Of a stretch of DNA of 64,000 nt, positions 11,811 to 23,490 are shown one piece after another (position 1 is the first letter of the stretch; each line of letters begins with the position of its first letter). The stretch covers positions 1,426,001 through 1,490,000 of the forward strand of contig OZ287696.1 in assembly GCA_965649825.1 (NCBI GenBank). Direction: 5' to 3'. A program made the position numbers and the translations under genes. Source of the stretch: Penicillus capitatus (taxonomy: Eukaryota > Chlorophyta). Under the pieces are notes generated by a model. It was not told the DNA's origin. It worked only from the letters and a program-made list of their open reading frames with translations, and did not search any database.

Positions 11811-13478
11811 ATGGCTCGTGTCCATTCGGTCGGACGTTTAGTTCTCAGTACCGTGCCATCGACGGCGATCGTCGCACGCGGCTGTCGTTCGCGGCCACGT
11901 GCGATGACGATCCGTAGCGTCTCAACCAACGGCACTGGAGACGAGACGTACGACTACGACCTCTTTACTATTGGCGCAGGCAGTGGCGGCGTCCGTGCCG
12001 CTCGTCAATCGGCCTCGCGCGGTACCGCCTCTGACTTCTACGCCATCGCATACAACGACCTCGTGTCTGCTCAGGAGCCCGTGTGGCTATATGCGAACTG
12101 CCCTATGCCTACGTCTCTTCCGAGAAGACCGGAGGTGTGGGTGGTACATGTGTCCTCCGTGGCTGTGTGCCCAAGAAACTGATGGTCTACGGATCTGAAT
12201 TTGCTACAGACTTTAAAGACAGTCAAGGCTTCGGCTGGAGAACAGACGCGGCACCACAGCATGACTGGCAGACACTGCTGATGAACAAACGGAAAGAATT
12301 GGATCGTCTGAACGGCGTCTACAAGCGTCTGTTGGATGGATCCGGTGTTGAACTGATAGAAGGACGCGGATCTGTTGTGGACGCACACACCGTTCAAGTC
12401 AACGACCAAACTTACACAGTAAAACACAGCAGATGATGTCCAGTCCCTCTTCAGAACAAAACGACAGGCGAAGTACATCTTGGTGGCCACAGGAGGCCGA
12501 GCACAGAAGCTCAAGATTCCTGGAGCTGAGTACTGCATCACAAGCGACGAGGCATTGGAATTGCAGACGTGCCCAAAGAAGATTGTGATCGTGGGAGGCG
12601 GCTATATTGCCGTGGAGTTTGCAGGAATTTTCAACAGCTTTGGTGCCGAAACGCACTTGATGTACCGTGCCGATCGTCCCCTAAGAGGATTCGATGAAGA
12701 AACGCGCACGTTCATTACAGAACAGTTCAAGGAAGAGGGACTCCTTCTCCATCCCGGATGCAAACCACAAAATATCCAGCAACTGTCAGATGGGACTTAC
12801 GACATTTCTGCGGTCGACGGGGACGGGAAAACATTCACGATCTCGAATGCCGATCAGATCATGATGGCGACAGGACGTCTGCCCAATACAGCTGGACTGG
12901 GACTCGAGACTGTCGGTGTACAGCTCGACAAGAAATCGGCCATCCAAGTGGATGCTCTGTCACAGAGCTCAGTTAGCAGTATCTATGCCGTGGGTGATGT
13001 CACGGACCGCATTGCCTTGACGCCCGTGGCTTTGATGGAAGCGATGGCTTTGACCAAAACACTCTTCGACGAGGAACCGACCGAAGCGGATCACAGGAAC
13101 GTTGCCAGCGCCGTGTTCTCTCAGCCTCCACTGGCAACAGTCGGTTTCACAGAAGAGGAGGCGATTGAAGCTTTTGGTGACGTGGACATCTACACAGCAG
13201 CATTTCGCCCACTCAAGAACACCGTTTCGGGCAATGATGGTCGAGCGTTTATGAAGCTAGTGGTGGACGTCGCGTCGGATCGGGTCATCGGTGTGCACAT
13301 GGTTGGGCACGATTCAGCCGAGATCATGCAAGGAATGGGCGTCGCCGTCAAGATGGGCGTGACGAAGAAACAGTTAGACTGCGTTGTGGGCATCCACCCC
13401 ACAGCCGCAGAAGAATTTGTGACGATGCGATCTGTCACACGACAGATTCGAAACAAAGAACGGGTGAAGGTGGCGTGA
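11811..13478 (+). CDS. GR: Glutathione reductase, organelle-targeted
   Basis: NADPH-dependent flavoenzyme that reduces glutathione disulphide. The first ~45 residues (MARVHSVGRLVLSTVP..) are basic and Ser/Arg-rich, consistent with a plastid or mitochondrial transit peptide. Then come the FAD-binding GAGSGGVRAAR, the redox-active disulphide GGTCVLRGCVPKK, the second dinucleotide motif IVIVGGGYIAVEFAG, YAVGDVTDRIALTPVA, and the C-terminal catalytic His in VVGIHPTAAEEFVTM. Introns at 12022-12074 and 12398-12443 restore frame; the open frame that reads through 12398 is intronic. 522 residues. The GR-type active site (CVLRGC) argues against a generic dihydrolipoamide dehydrogenase. Confidence 0.96.
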
Positions 13479-13491
13479 ATCATCGTTATTT

Positions 13492-15714
13492 TCATGCCAT
13501 GTCCGGCATCGCTTTTGTGCTCTCGACTGCTGTTGTCGACGAATGTTTTTGAATCCATGTACAGTATTCCAGTGCCTGCTTCGTCTGCTGAAATTCTGGC
13601 CATCTCAATGTGACGTGACAGCGGATGACGTCCTTGACAAAAGAAAGGGGAAACTGCTCGTTCTCCTCTGGAAAGGATCTTCTGCATTGTGCCATTATGC
13701 TTTGCAGAATGTGATCAGGGTTTTCCAGGTACTCGGTCAGGATTATGGACTTCAGCTCTTCCACAGGGATGACCCTCTGCTTTTCCGGAAAGCTCTGCGT
13801 GGATTTTTGCTCGAGATGACGAAAGAGCGTCACCAGACATGTCTCGCACATCTGCAGGAAGCTTCGCAGAGTCCACACGCGGATCTCATCGATCATCTCT
13901 CGTTGTCCTTCTAAAGAGATCGATGGCTTTGCTTGAAGCTTCTCAAAGAACTGCAAGATTTCTGCAGGGAGTCTGCTTGGCGAGAACAGCTGCATGACTC
14001 CGCGCACGTGTCCGATGTCCATCTCCACTGTTCCTGTGATCCAAAAGTCATAACGACGGGCAAGAAGAGCATATATACGAGAGGAGTGCTGAAGTTCAAG
14101 GAGAACAGCATCGAGATCTTGACTGAAATGCAGGAAATGCATGAGAGTGCCATCGGTGACATCTCCCTGCACTGTTTTCCAAAATGCTTGAATCAGGGGG
14201 CAGTCATCTGCATGTTGCTGGCATGCAAAGAGCAGGAAGTAACCACGTTCCATTGCTTGCTCTGCAGTGTCACAATGGGAGAGAAAATACTCCAGAAGAA
14301 AGGCCCTCATCGGAGCATGGCCTTTTTCTGCTTCAAACTCCCGTCGCCTCTAAGCAGAAGGGCGTGCGTCGTCGACAGAGGAAGGCAAAGAAGGCAGACT
14401 GCCTGTGCGATGCGCTGCACATTTGCTTTGGTCTCTTTAAGTCCTAAGCTCTCTAACGGGAACAACCTTTCTGTCCTCAATAGCCTTGGAATGCTCGCTT
14501 CTGTGCCCAGACCACAGATGAACTTGTGACCTGCGGTACGGCAAAGATACAATCAAGAAAAGGAAACCTGTCGATGAGGCAATACCAGCATCATCGACGA
14601 TGGAGAGCGAAAAGGGCACTGGGCAAGATTCGTTTCTCAGCAGGGCCTAGCAGCAAAGCATGCGAAAGGTCTCCTCATCTTCTACACCGTAGCGCTGCGA
14701 TGACCTTGACGTCCAACTCAGTAAGGCAGGTCGCTGTCTGCGTCTCTGCATGGACACAGGAGAGTACGTTCTGTGTGTCACTGTCGTCCTCTTTTGCTGT
14801 CTGGATTTCGGCAAGAGACTGTGCCAGGAGTTTCTCTTTCTTTAAAAGCACGTCCTGCAATGAAACAGCATCGGCAGATTATTCTCGGGGAATGATAAAG
14901 TGGCAACCTCGATGGACTGGTGGTCCTTCGTCGCTTGAGCCAGTTCGTCTTTGAGCGTCAGATTCTCTCTTCGGACTTCGATAATCTCCAACATGACCAC
15001 TTCTGCCTCATGAAAAGCTTGGTCTCGAGATCGCTGCAATTCCTGTATGTGCTCTCGTTGACGCAGCATCTCAGTTGCAACATGTCCTTCCCTTTCCACC
15101 GCCTCATCTGTCTTCTTCGCGCTCTCTTCTAGTCGATCCTGAAATCTTTTCTCAGAACGGCAGGATGATGTAAAGAAAGACGTGGGTCTCAATGAGCTCT
15201 GCTTCCAATGCTTGCACCGATTCGAGCAGAAGGCCGTTCTCTTCGCGTAGCTTTTCCGCCGCTTCAAAGTAAGGGCATCGATCAAATGTCAAACGCCCGT
15301 TGGTCGTGACACAGTCTTCGCTATATATGGCAATGACCTGTCCCATCATGCCCATTGATCACACGCCACGATCAACTCGAAGGTCGCCTACCAGTTGATT
15401 CAAGATCTGGCGTAAGACGTCGTTCAGCGGACCCAGATCGGATGAACAGATTTCGTGCAACAGCTAGACACTCCTCTTGAGCACGCCGGATGTGCGATGG
15501 GTCAATTGTGTCTCGCTTGACAGGCAATGGCAGTCGGCAACGGATGTGGTGTTGCATGATCACGTGTCTCGCTCTGCGCCTCTCGCAGTTTCACTTCGGC
15601 GTAGATCGCCAGACTCTGAAACATCTCAAATCGAGTTCGATGCGTCAGTTCATCTGCCTGTTCTCTCCAATCCCTCACGCGTATCGGTTCTCTGCGCCGC
15701 TCAGTTGTATTCAA
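13492..15714 (-). CDS. Coiled-coil protein of unknown function (multi-exon, 5' end uncertain)
   Basis: The last exon (13492 to about 14310) encodes a long helical domain with MRAFLLEYFLSHCDTAEQAM near its start and ending ..KAMPDMA. Upstream minus-strand exons at about 14310-15570 encode heptad-rich coiled coil (for example RQREHIQELQRSRDQAFHEA, LLLESVQALEAELIETH) and 15500-15714 gives RTRFEMFQSLAIYAEVKLRE. I could not fix every junction or the ATG. No domain recognised. It converges on glutathione reductase with a 13-bp gap between stop codons. Confidence 0.55.
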
Positions 15715-15862
15715 ACGTCACATCATGATCGAAGACGGCGCTCACTCGGCCAGGTTATTCTGTCGATCATCACTGTCCACTCCATGGACGCCTGTTAGAT
15801 GCGGCTGGAGCAGAGGGACCTAAACAGCTATGTCGTGAGGAGCGGATCTCGTTGTCGTCAAG

Positions 15863-16800
15863 TCAAACGCGAAACATGACGGCCGGCGGGGGGTGCGAAT
15901 GTGATGTGACAGCTGTCATCGTTTTGGTGTTTAATTCAGGCACATGCGATAAATAGGAGAGCGATGCCTTGGACATCAGCCCTCGACATCGACGTTGTAT
16001 TTTCTCCAACACGGGTGTCCAATGTTCGGGAGATCGGTAGCCCAGGGAGCTCCATGACCACGATATGTTCGTGAGTTCCTGTACATTGTTTCCTGTCTCT
16101 GTTGAATCGCCATTTCTGAGAGTATTGCTATGTGTGATGCATCCACGTAATCCAGTTTTGCCCATGACTACAATACATTAGCCAGACACTGCGTTGTAAA
16201 CGTCTGTCCGCGATCTTCGCTGCAAATCTGTGCAGAGGAGGTAGAAACGAGGGGATGAATGACCTCGCAACTTTAGTACAGCAAAAGAGAAGAGACACTG
16301 TGACAAAGCAACAGTGCTGAAGCGATGGAGATCTTTCCGTTCGAGTGCTCGCCTTAGGACGCCTTTCATGAATGGCTCCGAAAGGACCCTTCCCTTTCTC
16401 GGCTGTCGAGACTGGTTCAGCAGTGCGAGGGAATGCAAGGTAGAAGTCAGATCGGATCCCTTTGCCTCGCAGAGTGGACCAGTCCAGTGAACCGTCGTGA
16501 GGTTGTGTCATAGATCCTGTGGCATGAGACCTCTTTTAGCACATACATACAGCATTCCTCGAATCTGTTGGATTCTCAGTCTGTAAAACACTTGAAAAGC
16601 TTTCCATTTGGAATACCGACTCTGATTCGCTTTGTAAGTGCCATCGAGGATTTGATCTAGTCTCTGGAGAGAACGTGTTTTGTGTTCCGGTGTCAAAGAC
16701 AGGGACTGCCATCGCGCACGGTACAGTGCGACCATACGACATGGCGAGCGAACCAACGTCAGAGAACTGGACAAATCGTCACCGCATGATGCTCGTTGAT
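15863..16800 (-). CDS. FAST-kinase/OPR-like helical repeat protein (putative organellar RNA factor)
   Basis: Minus-strand exons contain two repeats of the type seen in FASTK and octotricopeptide proteins: LHRFSTVALSQCLFSFAVLK (about 16250-16330) and ELTNISWSWSSLGYRSPEHW (about 16010-16080). A preceding exon has RMVALYRARWQSLSLTPEHK and KWKAFQVFYRLRIQQIRGML. Such repeats bind organellar RNA in algae and animals. Exon borders and the start are uncertain and the protein may extend further upstream. The terminal exon ends inside a 45-bp sequence that recurs at 21817. Confidence 0.45.
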
Positions 16801-17644
16801 GACAAAACGCGATAAGACGTTCAGGAACTTCCGCTTTGGCGCTTAACGGTTGTCTGGGAAAGGGTTCTCATAAGAGACCCTTTCTTCAGAAATTCGCTGC
16901 GTTCCGAAGAACGTAGCGGGGCATTGGATATAGTTTTCAACCAGCAATAGTCGCACCTCAGCTTAGCCTCATTGGTTGCGACATTGCCCCAAGCGCAAGG
17001 ATGACGCAACACGAGCAGACAGATTAGATAGTCTGACGCCTTAACTTCCGCTTCTGTTTCGCCAGATCTGTATGGACGGCGCAAAGCGCCTTCAAAAATT
17101 GTGAATACGGCTTTGTTGGGGACGGAGCTCGGTATTCTTTAGTAAAAGGCGAAAGAATAGCACGCCACCAGACCCGACCCCGCCGCACAACACGCTCCAC
17201 GACGGAAGTTTTATCGACACAAAACGAACTTCCGCTTAGTCTTTTCGTTCTTCGAGGCAGGATGACTCAACTGACGCGACTGGATCGATAAACACTTAAA
17301 ATAACAGCGATCTTGTGATGTCTGTGTGTCCTTGTCGCGCTTCAGATTCAAAACAACCGACAATCGAGGATAGAGTTCTTCAGATACAAAACGGTGGTCG
17401 TGCTTATGTCTTTGGGGAAGGGTCTTTGTCTGTATCGGGTGTTTTTGTAAGAATATGGGCACTCAGTCCTAGCAGGTTCTTTGTCAGAGGATCCACCTGT
17501 GAAATCTTCTCTTCCATTTCATACAAGCAACCTTCCAGTCTATGAACAGACAAAGGAACTTACACTTCATCACGAATGTCTCTTTGTGTTGTGTTCCTTG
17601 CTTAACAGGCTAATGGTATTACCTTGTGAGTTCTTGGTCAATCG

Positions 17645-18100
17645 ATGCCTCCGAAAGCAAGGGTGCTGGCTGACTTCCCTGTTGCAACGTCTGTTTCAGC
17701 AAATCGAGTTTTTGACGCGCTTCTTGGTCGACATCTCCCGCCGCGTTATCTAACTGAACAAGAAAACATGGAACGCGTGCGGCGTTCGGCAGAAAGTACC
17801 GCAGACAGAGTGGTCTCCAAGAAGGATAAGAGGTTTTCTGAGTTGTACGGAGGAGTCGCGGACATGACGGTCGAAAAAGAATCTCGCAGGAAAGGCAGAA
17901 AGAATCGTCGATGTCTGACTCTTCAACGATTCAATGATGGAACGCATCAACCTGCAGTATGGAACACTTCATCGATTCCTGAAGTGTCACTGTTCGAATG
18001 GTGTAAGTTCTGCAGAAAGAGAAACAAGCTGTGTTTAAGAATCTGTTCATTTTCAAGTACATTTAGTTGAAGGACCCTTCTGTTAATGATCCATGGCAGT
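17645..18100 (+). CDS. Small basic protein of unknown function
   Basis: An open frame starts MPPKARVLADFPVATSVSAN and continues through LTEQENMERVRRSAEST and a Lys/Arg-rich stretch to PEVSLFEW, followed by a good donor (gtaagt) near 18003 and acceptor near 18058. About 125-135 residues. No family recognised. The sequence composition and the typical intron make it more credible than overlapping frames. Possible upstream exons between 17315 and 17640 were not resolved. Confidence 0.4.
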
Positions 18101-18150
18101 TTTCCAACAACCTTTTCGACTTTGAAAGGAGAAGAACAGAACCTGGTGAA

Positions 18151-18180
18151 CCCTATGCATTTATTAATTAGTGCATAGGG
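18151..18180. repeat. Perfect inverted repeat (hairpin) CCCTATGCA / TGCATAGGG
   Basis: Nine-base arms CCCTATGCA and TGCATAGGG enclose a 12-base AT-rich loop. It lies just after the small basic gene and before a 3.6-kb gene-poor stretch, so it could be a 3'-end RNA structure or the end of a small mobile element. Confidence 0.75.
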
Positions 18181-21100
18181 TCATCACGACATCAGAGAGC
18201 CACTCGACGCATCGGCAATCGAGCAGCGAGCCTATCGTTAAGACGTGTGTCTGATGTAGCCCAGGTAGGCAGAGACATGTTAGCGTATTAATGACATGAC
18301 GGTTGGTCAGAAGAGTCTGCACGGGGTGCAGGTTTGCATCCCATATAGAGGCACTGCAAGATATCGCCTTCCGACTCTCAATCTATTTGATCAGCGTAAA
18401 AGATGCGAAAGACTTGGTTGTATCCACGCATCTCGCTGTCGGATCAGATCAGACATATCTTAGCTCCGCCGATGGGATGCATGTATCTCTACTGAAGTTC
18501 AAAGAGATCCCAGAATATTGTAAAAGAACTTATTCCCTACGGTTATCCAGTGCGTTGTTGAGATCGCATGCAAAAGTATGCTGCTCATGCGACAGTAGTT
18601 AGTTAAGTAAAGCGACCACTACCATAAGAAACAACGTGTCCCCGAGAGCGGGATATCGACTTCAAGAGAGACATGCGAACCAGCAATGCCTTGCTGGGTT
18701 CGAAGGGATCCCCTGAGAGGGGCGACAAGGTAGAATGCAATTCATCGATGCTCTGGATCTAAGTATTATCTTCCCGCATATAAGACCCCGCGGCACCAAG
18801 ACTGTGACCGTAACAGATTTCAGGGACATGAGATGGCCCAGGGGTGAAAAGAGGGAGCGGGTTTACTGCAGAAGCGTCTGTCCATCTCCATCGAGACTCG
18901 AGATCTGTCTGTGTCACCTCTGCCAGTTTCCTCGAAGTAGAACCTGTGCGACATAAGACAGGAAAACAACAAGAGACATCACTCCCTTCCTCTTAGGTGC
19001 CATGATTCATGATGGTACAATTGGGTAGGGATCACATAAGTGGATCGTCCGTTCTTGCGACAGGCAGTCGGGTGCCCCCCTCCCAGGCCATGCGACGCCT
19101 CGGGTGAAGTATAACGCCAGCCGCCGCCCGCAGAAAGCGGGGGCAACCCGACCCACAGCCTAAAGACAAAGGCAGGTCAGACATAGCACATGAAAGAGAG
19201 AAAGGGAGCTTACCTGGGGGTGGCAGCAGCTTGCAGAGCTCGCTTCTGTCGCCATCCACAACCGAGACATTGGCCCGTACAATGCCTCGCCTACACTCTC
19301 ACTGTGCGTTCCCCCTTCAGCGCTGACCAAGGAGTCGAACGCACGCGCGCGCTAAGAGAAAAAAACAGAAAAAAGAGAACAGAAAAAATGAAAAACACAA
19401 AAACAGAAAACACACATGCATGCAGATGACAACATGAATAAACAATCAGAAAGAGCAGGGGGCCGGCCTCAAGCCCAGACAACACATAAACAAAAAAAAA
19501 CAAACAAACATACACATGCAAAAACAAAAAAAAAAAAAGAATAAAAAAAACAATCAAAGAATTTCTACCCTCTACACATGAAAAGCAAGAATACTATCAA
19601 AGTAAAAAAATCTATCCCCTAAACGCAAAAATAAAAAACCCACCCGGGACAGAAAAAAAAACTAACAAAGTCGAGACCCTTATAGAAAAAAAAAATAAAT
19701 TCGTGTCCCGGGTGGGGTCTCCAAGGTCGGCTGCCTCCAGAGTACTTACTACAACTCCAGATGCAGGGGGCTTGGACCAGCCCGGCGCTTCAGAGCAACG
19801 CCGCGTCCCACGCATATGCTCCGCCTGGTCCCCGCAGAGCTGCATTAGCCAGGCACCCCCTTCAGGCGACAGCTGCATCTGGAACATAAACACTGTAAGC
19901 AACTAAGTCAACATGAGAGTTCTCGAGTACTTACGTGGATTTCCCGAGGACGTCGCCGGCCGGGGAGGTTGGAGGGCGCCATGTGTCCGTTTCTGCCAGA
20001 ATAAGCTGTCGCCGTTGCCCGGTTCGTTTTGATCTGCAGCAACAGACACGTCGTAAAAGAAAGGCGAAGTCGAAAAACTGGCTTACTTGGACCGAAGGCT
20101 GCGATTCATGCGCGCAGCCTGTATGCGTTGCATCGTCAAGGTTTGTCGGGCTTGTTATCCGGCCGCGCGACATTTGTATCTGCCGGCGCCGTTCGTGCGT
20201 CGAAGGTGACCCGCCCCGACCAATTTCTTTGCAGCTGTGTTGCAAGAGTATGGGCTTCGTCCGCAAGGCTACGAGGTAAACCTACGATGGCGAAACCTGC
20301 GGGTTTGTTCGTCTTCCGCCCTCGAAACGAGGTCAGAAGAACGTTTGCTCCGCCGTTTGGAAAGACAAAGGAACAAACAGCGAGACGGTGAGGCAGTTCA
20401 AACCTGAGGATGTGGAAGCTCGATCGAAGAAAACAAAGGCGGATACAAAATACGTGTTCTGCCGTTCGCCGGGGCTTTAAATCCGTGCGGCGGTTCGCAA
20501 TCCGTCATCGGCGACGACGCTGAGCCAGAGATCAGAGTTCTACTACCGCTAACCTCCCCCTCACGGATCATCTTGAAAACGACAAGCCGCTGCTGCAGCA
20601 CTGACCACTGCGGGGACGGTTCAGCGTGATTTCGGAGGCACTGCGTCAAACAGGCCGACGTGGGACGACATCGAAAACTAGTATGTCCGCACGGTGTGCT
20701 TGTAGAGAACTGACTATCTTTGTTCGAGGAGTTGACGACCTGGCCGATCATCTGCGTTGAGCTTTGGGAGCGGTAAAACTGCACTGAGCTCCTTATGGAG
20801 CAATGAATTGCTTTTCTTAACCAGAGAGACCCACACGAAGTGGAACAGTCGAAAGCAGAGACGACATAAAACACAGACCGGTAGCTTTTCCTCGGCAGCT
20901 ACGAAACACAAAAATGGAAAACCGCACCGATGCAGATTTGTCAAGTCAGGCGGTAGACTTTGATGTAACCGTCGGATTGGAACTCTCAATTCACTGCAGT
21001 GACAATTGCACTGGGCAGAATATAATCGTCTCCTGTTTACTGATGCCCGTTTTTCTTGATTGAACCTGCAGACTTTCAATGCTTTCTTCTGAAGATAAAA

Positions 21101-21800
21101 GCTAGCTCTTTCTGATGGGAGGATGCATTCCTGAGATGAAGGCATCTCAGTTCGATGGGAAATGGCGGTTTTATCATTTTCATCTGGTCATGTTGTCTAC
21201 TATGAGGCGGGGGCTCTTGTCATCATACTTTTCCTTGCCATGCATCCGACGAGGCTCCGGATACAATAACCCTATTTCAGACATGGACTCCGCGTATCGA
21301 ACAAATAGACAAAGAAATTACGGCGCGTCTTGTTGCTCCTGAGGGAAGAAGAAGCACATGCAGTCATTTTTCTTGTGGTAAACGGCGAAACGGAGAATTA
21401 ATGAAATGTCTACACTCTGACCACAACGAGGACCTGCAATGTGCTCACAATGCTTGTGGATACATGGCTGCATGTTGTTTCTCTCGCAGGTCAGTGTTGC
21501 AGCAATTTCCTCTTGTGCTGTAGAGCTCGGCCTAAATCAGTCATACGTCATAACATCACCCTTTGCAGCAGGGGCAGCTACTAAGAGAGACATCTGTCTG
21601 AACTAGATATTCCTTCACTAAATCGTTGCTTTGCAGACTTTTTCTTAGGGACTGCAATCATTCCATCGAACTAAATTGTGAATTTAAAAAGTATGTGTCG
21701 GAGGGCGGAATATCTGCGTCGCGGCCAGTTAACGCAACAATTGGTATAGCAAGGCATATCATAAACAGCCGGAGCCAGGATTCTGGAAGAACGAAACCGA
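18181..21800. other. Gene-poor region with A-rich tract
   Basis: About 3.6 kb without a protein I can recognise. 19360-19700 is dominated by long A runs on the + strand. Minus-strand frames at 20398-20874 (158 codons) and near 20130-20330 (..KPAGFAIVGLPR..) look somewhat protein-like but have no recognisable domain. I saw no tRNA or rRNA; a small hairpin (gaaccagcaa / ttgctgggttc) occurs at about 18676-18700. It may be an old insertion, intergenic DNA or an unrecognised non-coding RNA locus. Confidence 0.4.
19639..19716. repeat. 13-bp perfect inverted repeat flanking an A-rich segment
   Basis: CCCACCCGGGACA (19639-19651) and its exact reverse complement TGTCCCGGGTGGG (19704-19716) enclose 52 bp of mostly A-rich sequence. 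It could be a long-loop hairpin or termini of a small element; the sequence alone does not decide. Confidence 0.75.
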
Positions 21801-21880
21801 TCCTATTTACCTATACTCAAACGCGAAACATGACGGCAGGGTGCGAACTTGATGTGACAGGTGTCGTCTCATCACGTTGG

Positions 21881-23472
21881 ATGTGCATTTGTGATCGATC
21901 GTTTGCGTCCATGTCGCTGTGCGTGGCGTGTCGCTCCGGCATTCGAATCGGTAATACAAAGGGCGACCTCTTCCCGCGCAGCTCACTTTGGCGTGCTCAT
22001 CTGCGTCGCTGTGCTCCGAAATCTCTGCGAGAGCGACCTGTTTTTCTCAGAGGGAATCCTTTGGAACGCGTCGCCAAGACTCTCGAAAACGAAAAGCAAC
22101 TCGAGAGCACAAAGCTCCCATCGGACGTGCGGAAAAAAGTAGAATGGGCCGTGGAGTTACAAGGCCACCGTGTCACGGTGGGTGACGTGTCCGGCAAAGC
22201 AGGCGTTACACTTGCCGAAGCAGAAGACGCACTCAAAGCACTTGCAGCTGATTCACTCGGTACCCTAGAGGTCCATCCATCCATACAAAATCACAGAGAG
22301 AAACAAGAGTGCTCCCGCTGTAGGTCTCCGCAGAAGGCGAGGTAGTCTATGTCTTTCCCAGAGACTTTCGAAATCAGATCCGCTCCAAGTCCTTCTTTCT
22401 CAGATGGGAACCTCGTCTCAAAGTGATGGCCTCCACTGCGGCATGGTTGGGACGTGTGGCGTTTGGCGTTTTCTTTGTGACATCTGTCATCGCTGTATGG
22501 ACAGCGATTCTGGTCATTGCTATGTCTGGAGACAAAGATGACAGTCGCAGCAGTCGAGGGTCGCGCAGCACCGCCGTCTGGTTCAATGTTATCGATATCA
22601 TGCGTCTATTCTCGTACATGAATATGTATCGATCCTATGACGATAATCTTGAAGCGAGAAGAGATCCAAACCGAATGAATTTCTTGGAATCGGTGTTCTC
22701 GTATATGTTTGGCGATGGTGATCCGAATGCGGAGTTTGATGATCTCAGATGGAACACTATTGGAAACTATATCCGATCGCATGGAGGCGTCGTCGTGGCA
22801 GAAGAGCTGGCGCCATTTCTGGATCTTCCCGAAAAGACAGATGAGGAGTCCTTTGTTGTCGACGAAGGATTCATGCTGCCTGTGCTCACGCGTTTCGAGG
22901 GGGAGCCTGTTGTCAATGAACAGGGCCAGTTGGCGTATGTCTTTCCCAAGTTTCAGACCACAGCGATGTCATGGATGCCCAGAAAACAACCGCCGACAGC
23001 ATCGCACCTGGCGGAACAGCGATGGCCGTTTTCGAAGGCGAAGGGGACACAATTGGCACTGGTGGCAACCTTTGCCGTTGCCAATGTCATCGGCGTGTCT
23101 ATTCTTGACGGGATTGTCTACGAGCAGCTCGCTATGGGGGCCATCAGTGCTCCGGGATTGCCGTATCTCATGATGGCATTGCAGGTCTATGCCTGGTCTT
23201 TCTTTGCCATACCTGTCTTTCGATGGTTCATCAATCGATGGAGGAATCGCACGATCGACACTCGGAATCAAAGAAGAGCCAGAAGCGCCTCATCTCTCAC
23301 TCTTCCATCAGCATCTCTGCGACAAAAACTCGAAAGCGCCCAGCGTCTAAAGAAACGTCAGTTTGTGAGCCGCAAAGACGTTGTGTTCTCTTCGTCGAGG
23401 GAGATGGACGAACAGACCAAGAAGTGGGAAGAGGAGGATTTTAAGCGCCGATTGAATGAGATTGGACAGTAG
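21881..23472 (+). CDS. Plastid membrane protein of the At5g03900 family
   Basis: Matches, from memory, the plant/cyanobacterial family annotated in Arabidopsis as At5g03900 ('iron-sulfur cluster biosynthesis family'), a chloroplast protein of unclear role. Conserved stretches: LPSDVRKKVEWAVELQGHRV, TLAEAEDALKALAADSLGTL, EGEVVYVFPRDFRNQI, MNFLESVFSYMFGDGDPN, GNYIRSHGGVVVAEELAPFL, LPVLTRFEGEPVVNEQGQL, and YAWSFFAIPVFRWFI. Two hydrophobic regions: after GRVAFGVF, and around GVSILDG to VFRWFI. One intron 22271-22323; 512 residues. The first ~55 residues look like a transit peptide with Phe at position 8. The stop is only 18 bp before the ATG of the next plastid gene. Confidence 0.88.
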
Positions 23473-23490
23473 TTGTAAACGTCGTCTGTC

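Noticed and set aside
18660-18720. Possible tRNA or snRNA (GGGTTCGAAGGGATCCCC)
   Set aside because: The hairpins do not fit a cloverleaf and no U1/U2/U4/U5/U6 signature was found.
19931-20391. Overlapping frames of ~110-120 codons on both strands
   Set aside because: No recognisable domain, inconsistent splice sites and biased composition; treated as part of the gene-poor region.
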